Source of the DNA: Oscillospiraceae bacterium
GTDB lineage: Bacteria > Bacillota > Clostridia > Oscillospirales > Ruminococcaceae
DNA: 64,000 nucleotides
Direction of reading: 5' to 3'
Assembly: GCA_004556975.1 (NCBI GenBank)
Contig: SFFD01000005.1
Coordinates: 1 to 64,000, forward strand
The notes under the pieces are model-generated. The model was not told where the DNA came from. It saw nothing but the letters and a program-made list of their open reading frames with translations, and made no database searches. The translations under genes were made by a program, and so were the position numbers. Positions 8,909 through 18,871 of this stretch are shown piece after piece (position 1 is the stretch's first letter; each line of letters begins with the position of its first letter).

Positions 8909-9190
8909 TCACCCTAAAGCTCCCGTTTCCAAATACCGCCAAAGGGCAAGATGCAAAATTATGAACAGCGGAACGAGAAGCATAAATTTTAAATGTCTTG
9001 TTTTGTGACGAAACACCGTCATGGCAAAAAACGCCCCCGCTCCGCCGCCGATGAACGCCAAAAAAAGAAGCAGGCGTTCCGGCACGCGCCGGCGGCGCGC
9101 TGCGGCAAAGTGCTTGTCGGCAATAAATGCGGCTGCGGCAATTAAATTTATCGCCGCGTAATACAGCGGCAAAAGCTTTTGCCATTCCAA
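8909..9190 (-). CDS. DUF1294 small membrane protein
   Basis: 93 residues starting at TTG 9190 (TTG GAA TGG CAA), with AAAGGGG about 8 bases upstream; an ATG at 9185 is in another frame. The protein has three hydrophobic helices and the family pattern AINLIAAAAFIADKHFA, basic RRRRVPE and FIGGGAGAFFAM followed by HKTRHLKF. DUF1294 proteins are small inner-membrane proteins of unknown role, sometimes fused to cold-shock domains. It is the first gene of the minus-strand operon with the methyltransferase and the TSCPD protein. Confidence 0.75.
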   Translation of the reverse strand: MEWQKLLPLYYAAINLIAAAAFIADKHFAAARRRRVPERLLLFLAFIGGGAGAFFAMTVFRHKTRHLKFMLLVPLFIILHLALWRYLETGALG

Positions 9191-9395
9191 GGCGAAAACC
9201 CCTTTTTAACAGTAATGTTCCGCAGCGCCTTGCAGGGAATTTTTCCGCCGCAGATTAAGGGCGTGACCTGCAGACCTAAAGGACGCCGTTTTATAAAAAC
9301 GAATAATAGAATTTTATCACTAACCGCAAAAATCGTCAAGATTAGGGCGCGTTTTTCGTCACTTTAACAATTTAGAGAAAAAAGGCAAAATTGTG

Positions 9396-9425
9396 TTGAC
9401 TTTGTGTGCTTTACTATGATATACT
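9396..9425 (+). promoter_or_regulatory. Sigma-A type promoter for the amino acid carrier gene
   Basis: TTGACT (9396-9401), an 18-base spacer and TATACT (9420-9425) lie about 48 bases before the GTG start at 9473, with a GGAGG ribosome site at 9460-9464. Confidence 0.65.
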
Positions 9426-9472
9426 GACAAAAATTTATATTGAGAATTAAAAAATTTACGGAGGCGATTTTG

Positions 9473-10825
<1,353 letters not shown>

Positions 10826-10827
10826 CG

Positions 10828-10856
10828 AAAAAGCCTCTCTTACGAGAGGCTTTTTT
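10828..10856. terminator. Bidirectional terminator between brnQ and the aro operon
   Basis: AAAAAGCCTCTC, loop TTAC, then GAGAGGCTTTTTT. The T-run on the plus strand and the A-run on the other side let it serve both converging transcripts. Confidence 0.88.
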
Positions 10857-10865
10857 ATATTTGAA

Positions 10866-11894
10866 TTATAGGCTGTCGGCAATATCGTAAATAAGGTTCC
10901 GGCTCTTTTCCCAGCCAAGGCACGGGTCGGTGATGGATTTTCCGTAAACGCCGCCGTCGGTTTTCTGGCAGCCGTCCTCAATATAGCTTTCAATCATAAA
11001 GCCCTTTACTATTTTGCAGATATCCTTGTTATAGCGGCGGCTGTACATTACCTCTTTTGCAATTCGTATCTGCTCAAGATATTGCTTGCCGGAGTTTGAG
11101 TGGTTGCAGTCAACAATAACCGCCGGGTTCATAAGCCCGCTTTTGGCATAAAGATTGCTGACCAGCTGAAGATCCTCATAGTGATAGTTAGGGTGGCTGT
11201 TGCCGTGCTTGTCCACATAACCGCGAAGAATGGCGTGTGCAAAGGGGTTGCCGAAGCTTTCAACCTCCCACCCGCGATAGATGAAATTATGGGGCGCCTG
11301 GGCGGCGATAATGGAATTCATCATAACCGAAAGGTCGCCGCCGGTGGGGTTTTTCATTCCCACTGGAATATCAATGCCGCTGGCGGTAAGGCGGTGGTGC
11401 TGGTCCTCTACGGAACGGGCGCCAACGGCCACATAGCCCAAAAGGTCGGAAAGATAGCGGTGGTTTTCGGGGTAAAGCATTTCGTCGGCACAGGTAAAGC
11501 CCGTTTCCGCAAGGGCGCGCATATGAAATTTTCTTACGGCGCAGATACCCTCAAATATGTCCGGCTCGCCGTTGGGGTCGGGCTGGTGAAGAAGCCCCAT
11601 ATACCCCTGCCCGGTGGTGCGGGGCTTTCCGGTATAGATTCGGGGAATGATGATAATTTTATCCTTTACCTCTTCCTGCACTTTTGCAAGGCGGCAGATA
11701 TAATCCATTACCGAATCCTCACGGTCGGCGGAGCAGGGGCCGATTATAAGAATGAACTTGTCGGAGCGGGACTCAAAAACCGCCTTTATTTCCTCGTCCC
11801 TTGCCGCCTTGACGGCGGCAAGCTCCGGAGTAAGCGGAAACATTTTTTTGGTATCAAGAGGAATGGGAAGCTTCCTTTTAAAATCCATATTCAT
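10866..11894 (-). CDS. aroF: 3-deoxy-7-phosphoheptulonate synthase (DAHP synthase, type I)
   Basis: 342 residues. It condenses phosphoenolpyruvate and erythrose 4-phosphate, the first step of the shikimate pathway. Visible family motifs are IIGPCSADR, PRTTGQGYMG, and GARSVEDQHHR, with metal-ligand Cys, His, Glu and Asp in the expected order. The start is the ATG at 11894 (MNMDFKRKL), which has AAGGAGAG 10 bases upstream; earlier in-frame codons fall inside the tyrA end. The length is that of the AroF/AroG/AroH class, usually feedback-inhibited by Phe, Tyr or Trp; which one applies here is not evident. It is the last of nine genes in the operon although it encodes the first reaction. Confidence 0.95.
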   Translation of the reverse strand: MNMDFKRKLPIPLDTKKMFPLTPELAAVKAARDEEIKAVFESRSDKFILIIGPCSADREDSVMDYICRLAKVQEEVKDKIIIIPRIYTGKPRTTGQGYMGLLHQPDPNGEPDIFEGICAVRKFHMRALAETGFTCADEMLYPENHRYLSDLLGYVAVGARSVEDQHHRLTASGIDIPVGMKNPTGGDLSVMMNSIIAAQAPHNFIYRGWEVESFGNPFAHAILRGYVDKHGNSHPNYHYEDLQLVSNLYAKSGLMNPAVIVDCNHSNSGKQYLEQIRIAKEVMYSRRYNKDICKIVKGFMIESYIEDGCQKTDGGVYGKSITDPCLGWEKSRNLIYDIADSL

Positions 11895-11916
11895 AGAGTA
11901 TATCTCTCCTTTTCGG

Positions 11917-12774
11917 TTATTTCTTGTCAAAAAGCGCCCGGCGCTCTGTGGAAACACGCATCATTGTGCGCATTGTTTCACGGTCGCCGCTTTCAAGAGA
12001 AGCGCGGAGCTTCATAAATTCCGCAAGGAATTTGTCCATAGAGTCAAGAAGCGCATCACGGTTAAGCAGAAAAAGCTCGCTCCACATATCGTCGTTGATT
12101 CGCGCAATTCTTGTAAGGTCGCGGAAGGAATCGCCGGTGTAATCCTGAAGCTTTTCGCCGTCGTAACAGGTCATAAGCGAAACGGCAATGCAGTGGGTAA
12201 GCTGTGAAACAAAGCCTATCATCTCGTCGTGCTTTTCCGGAGTGAGCACCGAAACGTGCGAAAAGCCGAGAAGCCGCCCCAATTCAAGACAGTCCTCAAC
12301 GGCGGCGTCGGTATTGCGGCTTGTGGGGGTGACTATGTAGTTTGCACCGTGAAAAATCCGCTCGTCGCTGTTTTTTACTCCGTAAACCTCACGCCCCGCC
12401 ATGGGGTGGGCGGCTATGAACTCAACGTCCGGGCGAAGCATTGCCTGTATTTTTTCAACAATCGCGCCTTTTACGCCGGTGACGTCGGTAAGCAGGGCGC
12501 CTGGCTTAAGGTACGACTGATATTTGTCTATCCACTCCACAAAAACATGGGGATACAGGGCGAAAATAATAAGTTCCGCCCTGCCGATGACCTTCGGGTC
12601 AGGCTCGGTACAGCCGAAATCAATTATTCCGTTTTCAAGGGCATAGTCAATATCTTCACGGTCAAGAGTTATGGCGGAAATCTTAAAACCGAGTTTTCTT
12701 AAAGCCTTTGCGTAACTTCCGCCGATAAGACCAAGGCCGACAATAAGTATATTTTTGCTGGTGTCAAGCATCAT
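11917..12774 (-). CDS. tyrA: Prephenate dehydrogenase
   Basis: 285 residues. It oxidises prephenate to 4-hydroxyphenylpyruvate with NAD, the committed step to tyrosine. The N-terminal Rossmann motif LIVGLGLIGGSYAKAL is clear, and the catalytic region shows HPMAGRE and QLTHCIAVSLM. There is no ACT or chorismate mutase domain, so feedback control by tyrosine would have to act on the core or elsewhere. The ATG at 12774 has GAGGTG 7 bases upstream inside the end of aroA; the genes overlap by 11 bases. The next codon is also ATG (12771). Confidence 0.94.
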   Translation of the reverse strand: MMLDTSKNILIVGLGLIGGSYAKALRKLGFKISAITLDREDIDYALENGIIDFGCTEPDPKVIGRAELIIFALYPHVFVEWIDKYQSYLKPGALLTDVTGVKGAIVEKIQAMLRPDVEFIAAHPMAGREVYGVKNSDERIFHGANYIVTPTSRNTDAAVEDCLELGRLLGFSHVSVLTPEKHDEMIGFVSQLTHCIAVSLMTCYDGEKLQDYTGDSFRDLTRIARINDDMWSELFLLNRDALLDSMDKFLAEFMKLRASLESGDRETMRTMMRVSTERRALFDKK

Positions 12775-13978
12775 GGCAGGTCACCTCAAATCCAAGCTTA
12801 TTAAGCCGCTCAAAAAAATCCGGAAGGCTTTTGCGCGAAGCTTCCGCTCCCTCAATAACGCCGCCGGTGACAGTGGCAAGAACGGAACATGCCATAACAA
12901 TCCGGTGGTCGTTGTGCCCCGAAAGCGGCTCTGTAGGGGCGTGAAAATCGTGGGGATAGATAACTACGCTGTCGTCGTGAACAGTCACGGCGACGCCGAA
13001 TTTTGAAAGTTCCTCTGCCATGGCGGCGGCGCGGTCGCTTTCTTTGATTTTAAGGCGGCGCGTGCCGGTAAAAACGCCGCCGCTTTTGACCGCCGCAAGG
13101 GCAAAAAGAATCGGCCCAAGGTCGGGGCAGTCGGAAATATTTATTGTGGGCGTTCCCTTTTCAAGAAGGGCAAAGTCCTTTTCGTAAACCTTGTCGCCCT
13201 GAAGGCTGTTGGGATTAAGTCCGCTTATTTCAATATCCGAACCGAGAAGGTTCAATGCAGCGAAGAACGCCGCGTTGGAATAGTCCCCCTCAACTTCGGC
13301 ATTTACGGGCTTATAGGTCTGCCCGCCGGGAACAAAAAGGGTTTTTTCGTCCTGCCAGCTTACCCTGACCCCGAATTTTGAAAGAGCCTCTATGGTGAGG
13401 TTTATATATGAGCAGCTTTCAATGGGCGGAATAAGCTGGATGGTGCTGTCCTTTTCCATAAGGGGAAGAACAAAAAGAAGCCCCGTGATAAACTGGCTGC
13501 TGATGTTGCCTTTTATTTTATAGCTTCCGCTTTGAAGGAAGCCGCCCACGGTGATTTTGTCCTCCGCCGCTTCAAAAAGAAGCCCCTGCTTTTTGCATAT
13601 GTCCTCATAAACGCTCATGGGGCGTGAAAGAAGGGTGCGGCTTCCGGTAAGGGTTACGCTTTTTCCGCAAAGAAGGCAAAGGGGAACAAAAAAACGAAGA
13701 GTACTTCCGCTTTCGCGGCAGTTAAGAAGCGTTTTGTCGGGAATATTCCGGGGGTCGGCGCCTTTTATGGTGACTCTGTCGCCTTCGATTTTATAGCTTG
13801 CGCCGATGGCGGCAAGGCAGTCAAGGGTCGCCTTCATATCCTCGGAGGAGGAAATTCCGTCAATCACGCTTTCGCCGTCGGCAAGACCGCCGCAGATTAA
13901 AAGGCGGTGCGCCATACTTTTGGAAGGCGGCGCTTTCATGCTTCCCCGGCCCGTTCCGGGCTTTATTTCGGCAATCAT
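12764..13978 (-). CDS. aroA: 3-phosphoshikimate 1-carboxyvinyltransferase (EPSP synthase)
   Basis: 404 residues, sixth enzyme of the shikimate pathway, joining phosphoenolpyruvate to shikimate 3-phosphate. Motifs seen: PPSKSMAHRLLI at the N-terminus (substrate-binding Lys and Ser), RESGSTLRF, EGDYSNAAFF, KESDRAAAMAEEL and GHNDHRIVMA, all in order. This pattern belongs to the broad family of two-domain inverse alpha/beta barrels. It is somewhat short compared with the usual ~425-430. It overlaps aroQ by 4 bases (ATGA), showing coupled translation. Confidence 0.95.
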   Translation of the reverse strand: MIAEIKPGTGRGSMKAPPSKSMAHRLLICGGLADGESVIDGISSSEDMKATLDCLAAIGASYKIEGDRVTIKGADPRNIPDKTLLNCRESGSTLRFFVPLCLLCGKSVTLTGSRTLLSRPMSVYEDICKKQGLLFEAAEDKITVGGFLQSGSYKIKGNISSQFITGLLFVLPLMEKDSTIQLIPPIESCSYINLTIEALSKFGVRVSWQDEKTLFVPGGQTYKPVNAEVEGDYSNAAFFAALNLLGSDIEISGLNPNSLQGDKVYEKDFALLEKGTPTINISDCPDLGPILFALAAVKSGGVFTGTRRLKIKESDRAAAMAEELSKFGVAVTVHDDSVVIYPHDFHAPTEPLSGHNDHRIVMACSVLATVTGGVIEGAEASRKSLPDFFERLNKLGFEVTCHDA

Positions 13979-14412
13979 TTTTCACCGCCCCTTTCAATAA
14001 GCATATCGACGGCTTCAAGATAGCCGTCTGTGCCGTGCCCGATTACCGAGCCTATGCAGGCATCGCGGATATAGCTGACGCTTCGGAACGCCTCGCGCTT
14101 TGAAACGTCTGAAATATGCACCTCTACGGCGGGAATGGCCACCGCCTTAAGCGCGTCAAGAAGGGCGATGCTGGTGTGGGTGTAAGCGCCGGGGTTTATG
14201 ACAATGCCGTCGGTGCTGCCAAAGGCTTCCTGTATTCTGTCAACAAGCGCACCTTCATGGTTGCTCTGAAAGAAATCCACCGAAACGCCCCGCTTTTTTG
14301 CGTGGGCGGAAATTTTATCAAGCAGGGTGGCATAGGTTTCGCTTCCGTAAATTCCCGGTTCCCGAATACCGAGCATATTCAGGTTCGGCCCGTTAATAAC
14401 TAAAATCTTCAT
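13975..14412 (-). CDS. aroQ: 3-dehydroquinate dehydratase, type II
   Basis: 145 residues, the usual size for the small dodecameric type II enzyme that makes 3-dehydroshikimate. Clear motifs: NGPNLNMLGIREPGIYG (holding the flexible lid and the catalytic Tyr), QSNHEGALVDRIQ, NPGAYTHTS with the general-acid His, and VEVHISDVSKRE. Its start lies 20 bases inside the end of the aroE-aroK gene and its end overlaps aroA by 4 bases. Confidence 0.96.
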   Translation of the reverse strand: MKILVINGPNLNMLGIREPGIYGSETYATLLDKISAHAKKRGVSVDFFQSNHEGALVDRIQEAFGSTDGIVINPGAYTHTSIALLDALKAVAIPAVEVHISDVSKREAFRSVSYIRDACIGSVIGHGTDGYLEAVDMLIERGGEK

Positions 14413-15646
14413 TCAAAAAATCCTCTTTCACCGCTTCAAGAACCTCAAGCGCGCTTCCCGAAGCGTCTGTTCTGACGTCGCAGTATTTGTTATATAGCGG
14501 GTATCTTTCCTCGTACCGCTTCATAATGGCTTCCCGGCTGGAGGCGGTGGGGCGGTCGCCTGTGGGAACAAGGCTTTCAACGGGACGGTCGATGAAATAA
14601 ATGCGCCCGTTTTTCTTAAGATACCTGATATTTTCCGGGTTAAGAACCGCTCCGCCGCCGGTGGCGATAACCGCGCCGGTTTTGCCCGAAAGGGCGGCGA
14701 CGGCCTTTGCCTCAAGCCTGCGGAAGGCTTCTTCACCCTCGGATGAAAAAATTTCGGGAATGGTTTTTCCCGCCGTTTCGGTCACAAGGTCGTCCGAATC
14801 AAAAAGCGGGCGGGAAAGGCTTTCCGAAAGAAGCTTTCCCACGGTGCTCTTGCCGGAGGCGGGCATTCCGATTAAAACAATGTTTTCCTTGCTCTTTAAA
14901 ATCTCCCGATAGATTCCCTCCGCCTTTTCGGAGGGAATTTTTTCGTCAAAGAAATGCTCGGCTGCCAGAATCGCCTGCTTCACAAGCATATAAAGCCCGC
15001 CGCGGCAGGGAATGCCAAGCGCTTCCGCCCGCTGAATAAGGTCGGTTTTAAGCGGGTTATATACAACGTCAATGACAGCCTTCGCAGCCGGAAAATCCAT
15101 AGGGTCGGCGGCCATTCCCTCAAGGTTCGGGAACATTCCGCAGGGGGTGGTGTTAATAAGAATTTCGGCATCGGAATGCTCGGCGCGGGCTTCGTCATAT
15201 GAAATTGTTCCCTCTTCGCCAAGAATGCTTGCTTTAAGCACGGTTTTCGCTCCAAGGGCTTTAAGCACCGCAAAGGCGGTTTTGCTGGTGCCGCCGTTCC
15301 CGAAAATAAGCGCCTTTTTTCCGGCGGCGGAAACGCCGGTCTGCTCAATAAGCGCCTTAAGCCCGCCGAAATCCGTGTTGTAGCCGAAAAGCTTTCCGCC
15401 GCGGTTAACAACTGTGTTGACGGCGCCAATGGCCTTTGCCGCATTATCAATTTCGTCAAGATAGGGAATGACCGCCTGCTTATAGGGGATGGTGACGTTT
15501 ATTCCCTTAAAATCACGCCGGGCAAGAAACGCGCCCACCTCGTCGGGCGAAAGCTCCTTAAGCTCATATTTATAATCGCCGATTCGCCGGTGAATTTCCG
15601 GCGAAAAGCTGTGGGGAAGATGTTCCCCGATAAGTCCGTATTCCAT
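14393..15646 (-). CDS. aroE-aroK: Fused shikimate dehydrogenase - shikimate kinase
   Basis: 417 residues holding two enzymes in one chain. Residues 1 to about 248 are a shikimate dehydrogenase: SFSPEIHR at the substrate site, catalytic K56 in NVTIPYKQ and D92 in GYNTDFGG, and the NADP-binding GNGGTSKTA. Residues ~254-417 are a shikimate kinase: Walker A GMPASGKST (260-268), shikimate-binding DSDD (283-286), TGGGAVLNPEN and a LID segment GDRPTASSREA. There is no internal stop or restart between them, only a short linker (LKSKEN). The two activities are consecutive steps (dehydroshikimate to shikimate to shikimate 3-phosphate), so the fusion may aid hand-over. Each half has the normal length for its family. 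Followed 4 bases upstream by aroC. Confidence 0.93.
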   Translation of the reverse strand: MEYGLIGEHLPHSFSPEIHRRIGDYKYELKELSPDEVGAFLARRDFKGINVTIPYKQAVIPYLDEIDNAAKAIGAVNTVVNRGGKLFGYNTDFGGLKALIEQTGVSAAGKKALIFGNGGTSKTAFAVLKALGAKTVLKASILGEEGTISYDEARAEHSDAEILINTTPCGMFPNLEGMAADPMDFPAAKAVIDVVYNPLKTDLIQRAEALGIPCRGGLYMLVKQAILAAEHFFDEKIPSEKAEGIYREILKSKENIVLIGMPASGKSTVGKLLSESLSRPLFDSDDLVTETAGKTIPEIFSSEGEEAFRRLEAKAVAALSGKTGAVIATGGGAVLNPENIRYLKKNGRIYFIDRPVESLVPTGDRPTASSREAIMKRYEERYPLYNKYCDVRTDASGSALEVLEAVKEDFLNEDFSY

Positions 15647-15649
15647 GGA

Positions 15650-16744
15650 TTAACCTCCGAGCCAGTCCGTGCCATAGCGCTGCGCAAGAAGGTCGCAAAG
15701 CGCAATGGCGGCGGCGGAATCCGCAACAACCCTTGCCCGGTGAACAATGGCAGGGTCGTGGCGGCCGTGTATTTCAAGAATCTTTTCTTCTTCCTTAACA
15801 AAATCCACCGTTTGCTGGGGTCTTGCGACGGAGGGGGTCGGTTTTACGGCGCAGCGGAAAATAATCGGCGCGCCGTTTGTGATTCCGCCGTTTATTCCGC
15901 CGTTATGGTTGGTTTTCGTTTGGATTTTTCCGTTTTCATCAATGCCGAAGGGGTCGTTGGCTTCGCTTGCGCGCATATCTGCCATGGCAAAGCCGCTTCC
16001 GAACTCGACGCCCTTAATTGCGGGAATGCTGAAAAGAATATGGGAAAGGCAGCTTTCCACGCTGTCAAAAAAAGGTTCGCCCACACCGGCGGGTACGCCG
16101 ATGACGGCGGTTTCAAGCACTCCGCCGACGCTGTCAAGGCTTTCTTTTGCAGAAAGAATTGCTTTTTCCATCTTCTTTCCGGCTTCGGCGTCAAGAACGG
16201 CGAAGTTTTCGGAATTAAGCAAATCTATGTCCCCGTCAAAATTCCCGAAAGCCCTGTCCTTTACTCCGCCGCAGGAAGCAATATGGGTGCCGATTTTGAT
16301 TCCCCTGCGGTTAAGGGCAGAAATGGCTATGGCGCCGGCGGCGACAAGCGCCGCGGTAACCCGCCCGCTGAAATGACCGCCGCCCCGGTAATCCTGATAC
16401 CCGTGATATTTGCATTGGGCGGCATAGTCCGCGTGCCCCGGTCGGGCACAGCAGGCAATTTCGGAATAGTCCCTGCTTACGGTGTTTTCGTTGGGAATAA
16501 GTATCGTTATGGGCGTTCCCGTGGTAAAGCCGCCGAAAACGCCGCTTAAAATCTCGAATTTGTCATCTTCACGCCTTGCGGTGGAAATTATTCCGGCGGG
16601 GCGGCGCTTTGTAAGCTGGGCGGCAATAAAACCTTCGTCAACGGGAATACCCGGCGCAAGACCGGAAAGAACGGCCACAAGGGCGCCGCCGTGGCTTTCG
16701 CCGGAAATTGTTACCGAAACGCTGTTTCCAAAGCTGCTTTTCAT
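15650..16744 (-). CDS. aroC: Chorismate synthase
   Basis: 364 residues. It makes chorismate from EPSP using reduced FMN. Family signatures: GESHGGALVAVLSGLAPGIP at the N-terminus, the RPGHADYA motif, RGGGHFSGR, and GVEFGSGF with following acidic residues; the C-terminal block ends RHDPAIVHRARVV. Length matches the monofunctional bacterial enzyme (360-390). Starts at ATG 16744, overlapping the end of aroB by 4 bases. Confidence 0.96.
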   Translation of the reverse strand: MKSSFGNSVSVTISGESHGGALVAVLSGLAPGIPVDEGFIAAQLTKRRPAGIISTARREDDKFEILSGVFGGFTTGTPITILIPNENTVSRDYSEIACCARPGHADYAAQCKYHGYQDYRGGGHFSGRVTAALVAAGAIAISALNRRGIKIGTHIASCGGVKDRAFGNFDGDIDLLNSENFAVLDAEAGKKMEKAILSAKESLDSVGGVLETAVIGVPAGVGEPFFDSVESCLSHILFSIPAIKGVEFGSGFAMADMRASEANDPFGIDENGKIQTKTNHNGGINGGITNGAPIIFRCAVKPTPSVARPQQTVDFVKEEEKILEIHGRHDPAIVHRARVVADSAAAIALCDLLAQRYGTDWLGG

Positions 16745-17751
16745 TTAAAAAACGCCTCCATCCGGCTTAAAAGTTCTTCGCTGCTCCAATTTTCAAACCG
16801 ATAGTTTTCAATTTCCGGAAGGGTCACGACGGTAACAAGACCTCCTGAAAATTTTTTGTCGTGGGCGGCGGCGGAAAGAAGCTTTTGCGGGTCGCCGCTC
16901 CATTTTGTGGGAAGGTTCAGTTTTTTGAGCACGCCCTCGACCCTGGGTCTTAATTCCCCGCCGCACATGGGCAGCATTCCTATGGCGACGCATTCGCCGT
17001 GATAAAGCCCGCCGAGCCCCTCGACGCTTTCAACGGCGTGCCCTATGGTGTGCCCGAAGTTGAGCACCCGGCGAAGCCCCGCCTCGTGCTCATCCTTTTC
17101 AACCACCGCCGCCTTGCTCTTTACGGAATGCTCAATTATTGTTTCAATATTTTCGGCGGTGCTTTCGTGCTCAAACAGCTCAAAAAGCTTCCGGTCAAAA
17201 GTAAGGGACATTTTGACCGCCTCCGCAAGTCCGTTTGAAAAATGGCGGGGAGAAAGGGTTTTAAGCACCTCCGGGTCGATGATTACAGCCTTTGGCTGAT
17301 AAAAAGCGCCGATTATGTTTTTTATGCCGCCGAAATTGACTGCCGTTTTTCCGCCCACGGAGGAATCCACCTGTGAAAGAACGGTGGTGGGAATATTGTA
17401 AAAGTCAATTCCGCGCATATAGCTTGCGGCGGCAAAGCCCGCAAGGTCGCCCACTACCCCGCCGCCCACGGCAACAACACAGTCGCCCCGGGTAAAGCCG
17501 TTTTCAAGCAGCGTACCGCAAAGCCCGCCGAAAACCTCAAGGCTTTTGCTGCCCTCGCCCGTGGGAACGGTTACGGTAACGGCGCTTCGGCACTGCTTTG
17601 CAACGGTTTCGGCATACTCTTTGGGAACGCCGCTGTCAGTGACCACAAGAACCTTTCGGTCAAGGTCCGCTATCTCTCCGGCACGGGAAAGCGCCCCGCG
17701 CGATAGGGTTATATCATAGCTTCCTGCAGGAAGCCTGACGGGAATTATCAT
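16741..17751 (-). CDS. aroB: 3-dehydroquinate synthase
   Basis: 336 residues from ATG 17751, preceded by AAAGGAGG 6 bases away; an in-frame ATG at 17793 lies in the end of pheA and lacks a ribosome site. The enzyme cyclises DAHP to 3-dehydroquinate with NAD and a metal. Seen: GGGVVGDLAGFAAASYMRG, the PTTVLSQVDSSVGGK block, and metal-binding His in NFGHTIGHAVE and LYHGECVAIGM. Length is slightly below the usual 350-360. It contains three copies of the GTGCTCA-type motif on the plus strand. Confidence 0.95.
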   Translation of the reverse strand: MIIPVRLPAGSYDITLSRGALSRAGEIADLDRKVLVVTDSGVPKEYAETVAKQCRSAVTVTVPTGEGSKSLEVFGGLCGTLLENGFTRGDCVVAVGGGVVGDLAGFAAASYMRGIDFYNIPTTVLSQVDSSVGGKTAVNFGGIKNIIGAFYQPKAVIIDPEVLKTLSPRHFSNGLAEAVKMSLTFDRKLFELFEHESTAENIETIIEHSVKSKAAVVEKDEHEAGLRRVLNFGHTIGHAVESVEGLGGLYHGECVAIGMLPMCGGELRPRVEGVLKKLNLPTKWSGDPQKLLSAAAHDKKFSGGLVTVVTLPEIENYRFENWSSEELLSRMEAFFK

Positions 17752-17776
17752 AAAGAACCTCCTTTTCCGAACGGTT

Positions 17777-18871
17777 TCAGATTTTCGTTTCATGGGGGAA
17801 GTTGCCGACCACCCTCAAATGGTCGCAGTATTTACCAAGCTCCTTTATCATAAGCTTGCCTGCGGCGCTGCCGATGTTGCCGTCGGCCTCCACATAAAAA
17901 TAATACTGCCAAAGAAGCTCTTTCATCGGGCGGCTTCGCAGGGTTCTCATGTTAAAACCAAAGCGGCCGATTATGTTTATGGCTTCCGCAAGGGCGCCCG
18001 CTTCGTTGCGAACGGTAAATACAAGAACAAACTGGCGGTCCTGTTCCCCGGCGGAAACGGAGCTTTCCACCCTTGAAAAGACGGCAAAGCGTGTGGTGTT
18101 GGTGCTGCTTTCGTTGATTTTGTGCTCAAGCACCTCAAGCCCGTAAAGCTTTGCGGTTTCGGTGCTGGCAATGGCGGCTATGCTTTTGTCGCCGCCCACC
18201 GCCACTTTTTGGGCGGCGACGGCGGTGTTCGCCGCACGCACCGCATCAAAACCCATCTTTCTGATGTAGTTTGAGCATTGCTCAATTGCCTGGGGGTGGC
18301 TGACAACGGTTCTGATGTCGGAAATTTTTGCTCCGGGAAGTCCGAGAAGGTTATGCCGCACCTCAAGGTCATATATGCCGTTGATAAAAAGAGTTCCCTG
18401 GAACATTATATCAATAACCTGCGAAACCTCGCCGGCATAGCTGTTTTCAATGGGAAGCACGGCGCAGTCGCACTCGCCGTTTACAACGGAGTCATAGGCA
18501 AAGCGAAAATCCGGGTATGAAACCTGCTTGGCGTTTGGAAAAATGCTTTTGGCGGCGATGTTGGCAAAAGCGCCCTCAACCCCGCTGTAAGCAACGGTAA
18601 GCCCGCTTTGAAGCATTTCCTGATATTTTCTTGAAATGTTCATATTGCTTTGAAGAAAGTTCACATAATACGCGCGGATTTTTTCGTCCGAAACAAGGGC
18701 GGAATTTTTTATGATTACCTCATTTTCCCGCCCGCGGTCAAGAATGGGAAGCCCGTGCTCGATTTTGTATTCGGAAACCTTTTCCACCTCGGCCATACGC
18801 TGTTCAAAAAGCCTTGCCATTTTCTTATCAATGGCGTTTATGTTTTTTCTTGCTTCCTCAAGCTTGTTCAT
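17777..18871 (-). CDS. pheA: Bifunctional chorismate mutase / prephenate dehydratase (P-protein)
   Basis: 364 residues in three parts. Residues 1-88 form an AroQ-type helical chorismate mutase (INAIDKKMARLFEQR, LDRGRENEVI). From about residue 93 comes prephenate dehydratase (VAYSGVEGAFANIAA, NSYAGEVSQV, and the catalytic TTRF near residue 257). The end is an ACT domain (VRNEAGALAEAINIIGRFGF and RSRP) that normally binds phenylalanine for feedback inhibition. One chain thus carries chorismate to phenylpyruvate. It lacks the tyrosine branch, which TyrA supplies. Overlaps the aminotransferase gene by 4 bases. Confidence 0.95.
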   Translation of the reverse strand: MNKLEEARKNINAIDKKMARLFEQRMAEVEKVSEYKIEHGLPILDRGRENEVIIKNSALVSDEKIRAYYVNFLQSNMNISRKYQEMLQSGLTVAYSGVEGAFANIAAKSIFPNAKQVSYPDFRFAYDSVVNGECDCAVLPIENSYAGEVSQVIDIMFQGTLFINGIYDLEVRHNLLGLPGAKISDIRTVVSHPQAIEQCSNYIRKMGFDAVRAANTAVAAQKVAVGGDKSIAAIASTETAKLYGLEVLEHKINESSTNTTRFAVFSRVESSVSAGEQDRQFVLVFTVRNEAGALAEAINIIGRFGFNMRTLRSRPMKELLWQYYFYVEADGNIGSAAGKLMIKELGKYCDHLRVVGNFPHETKI

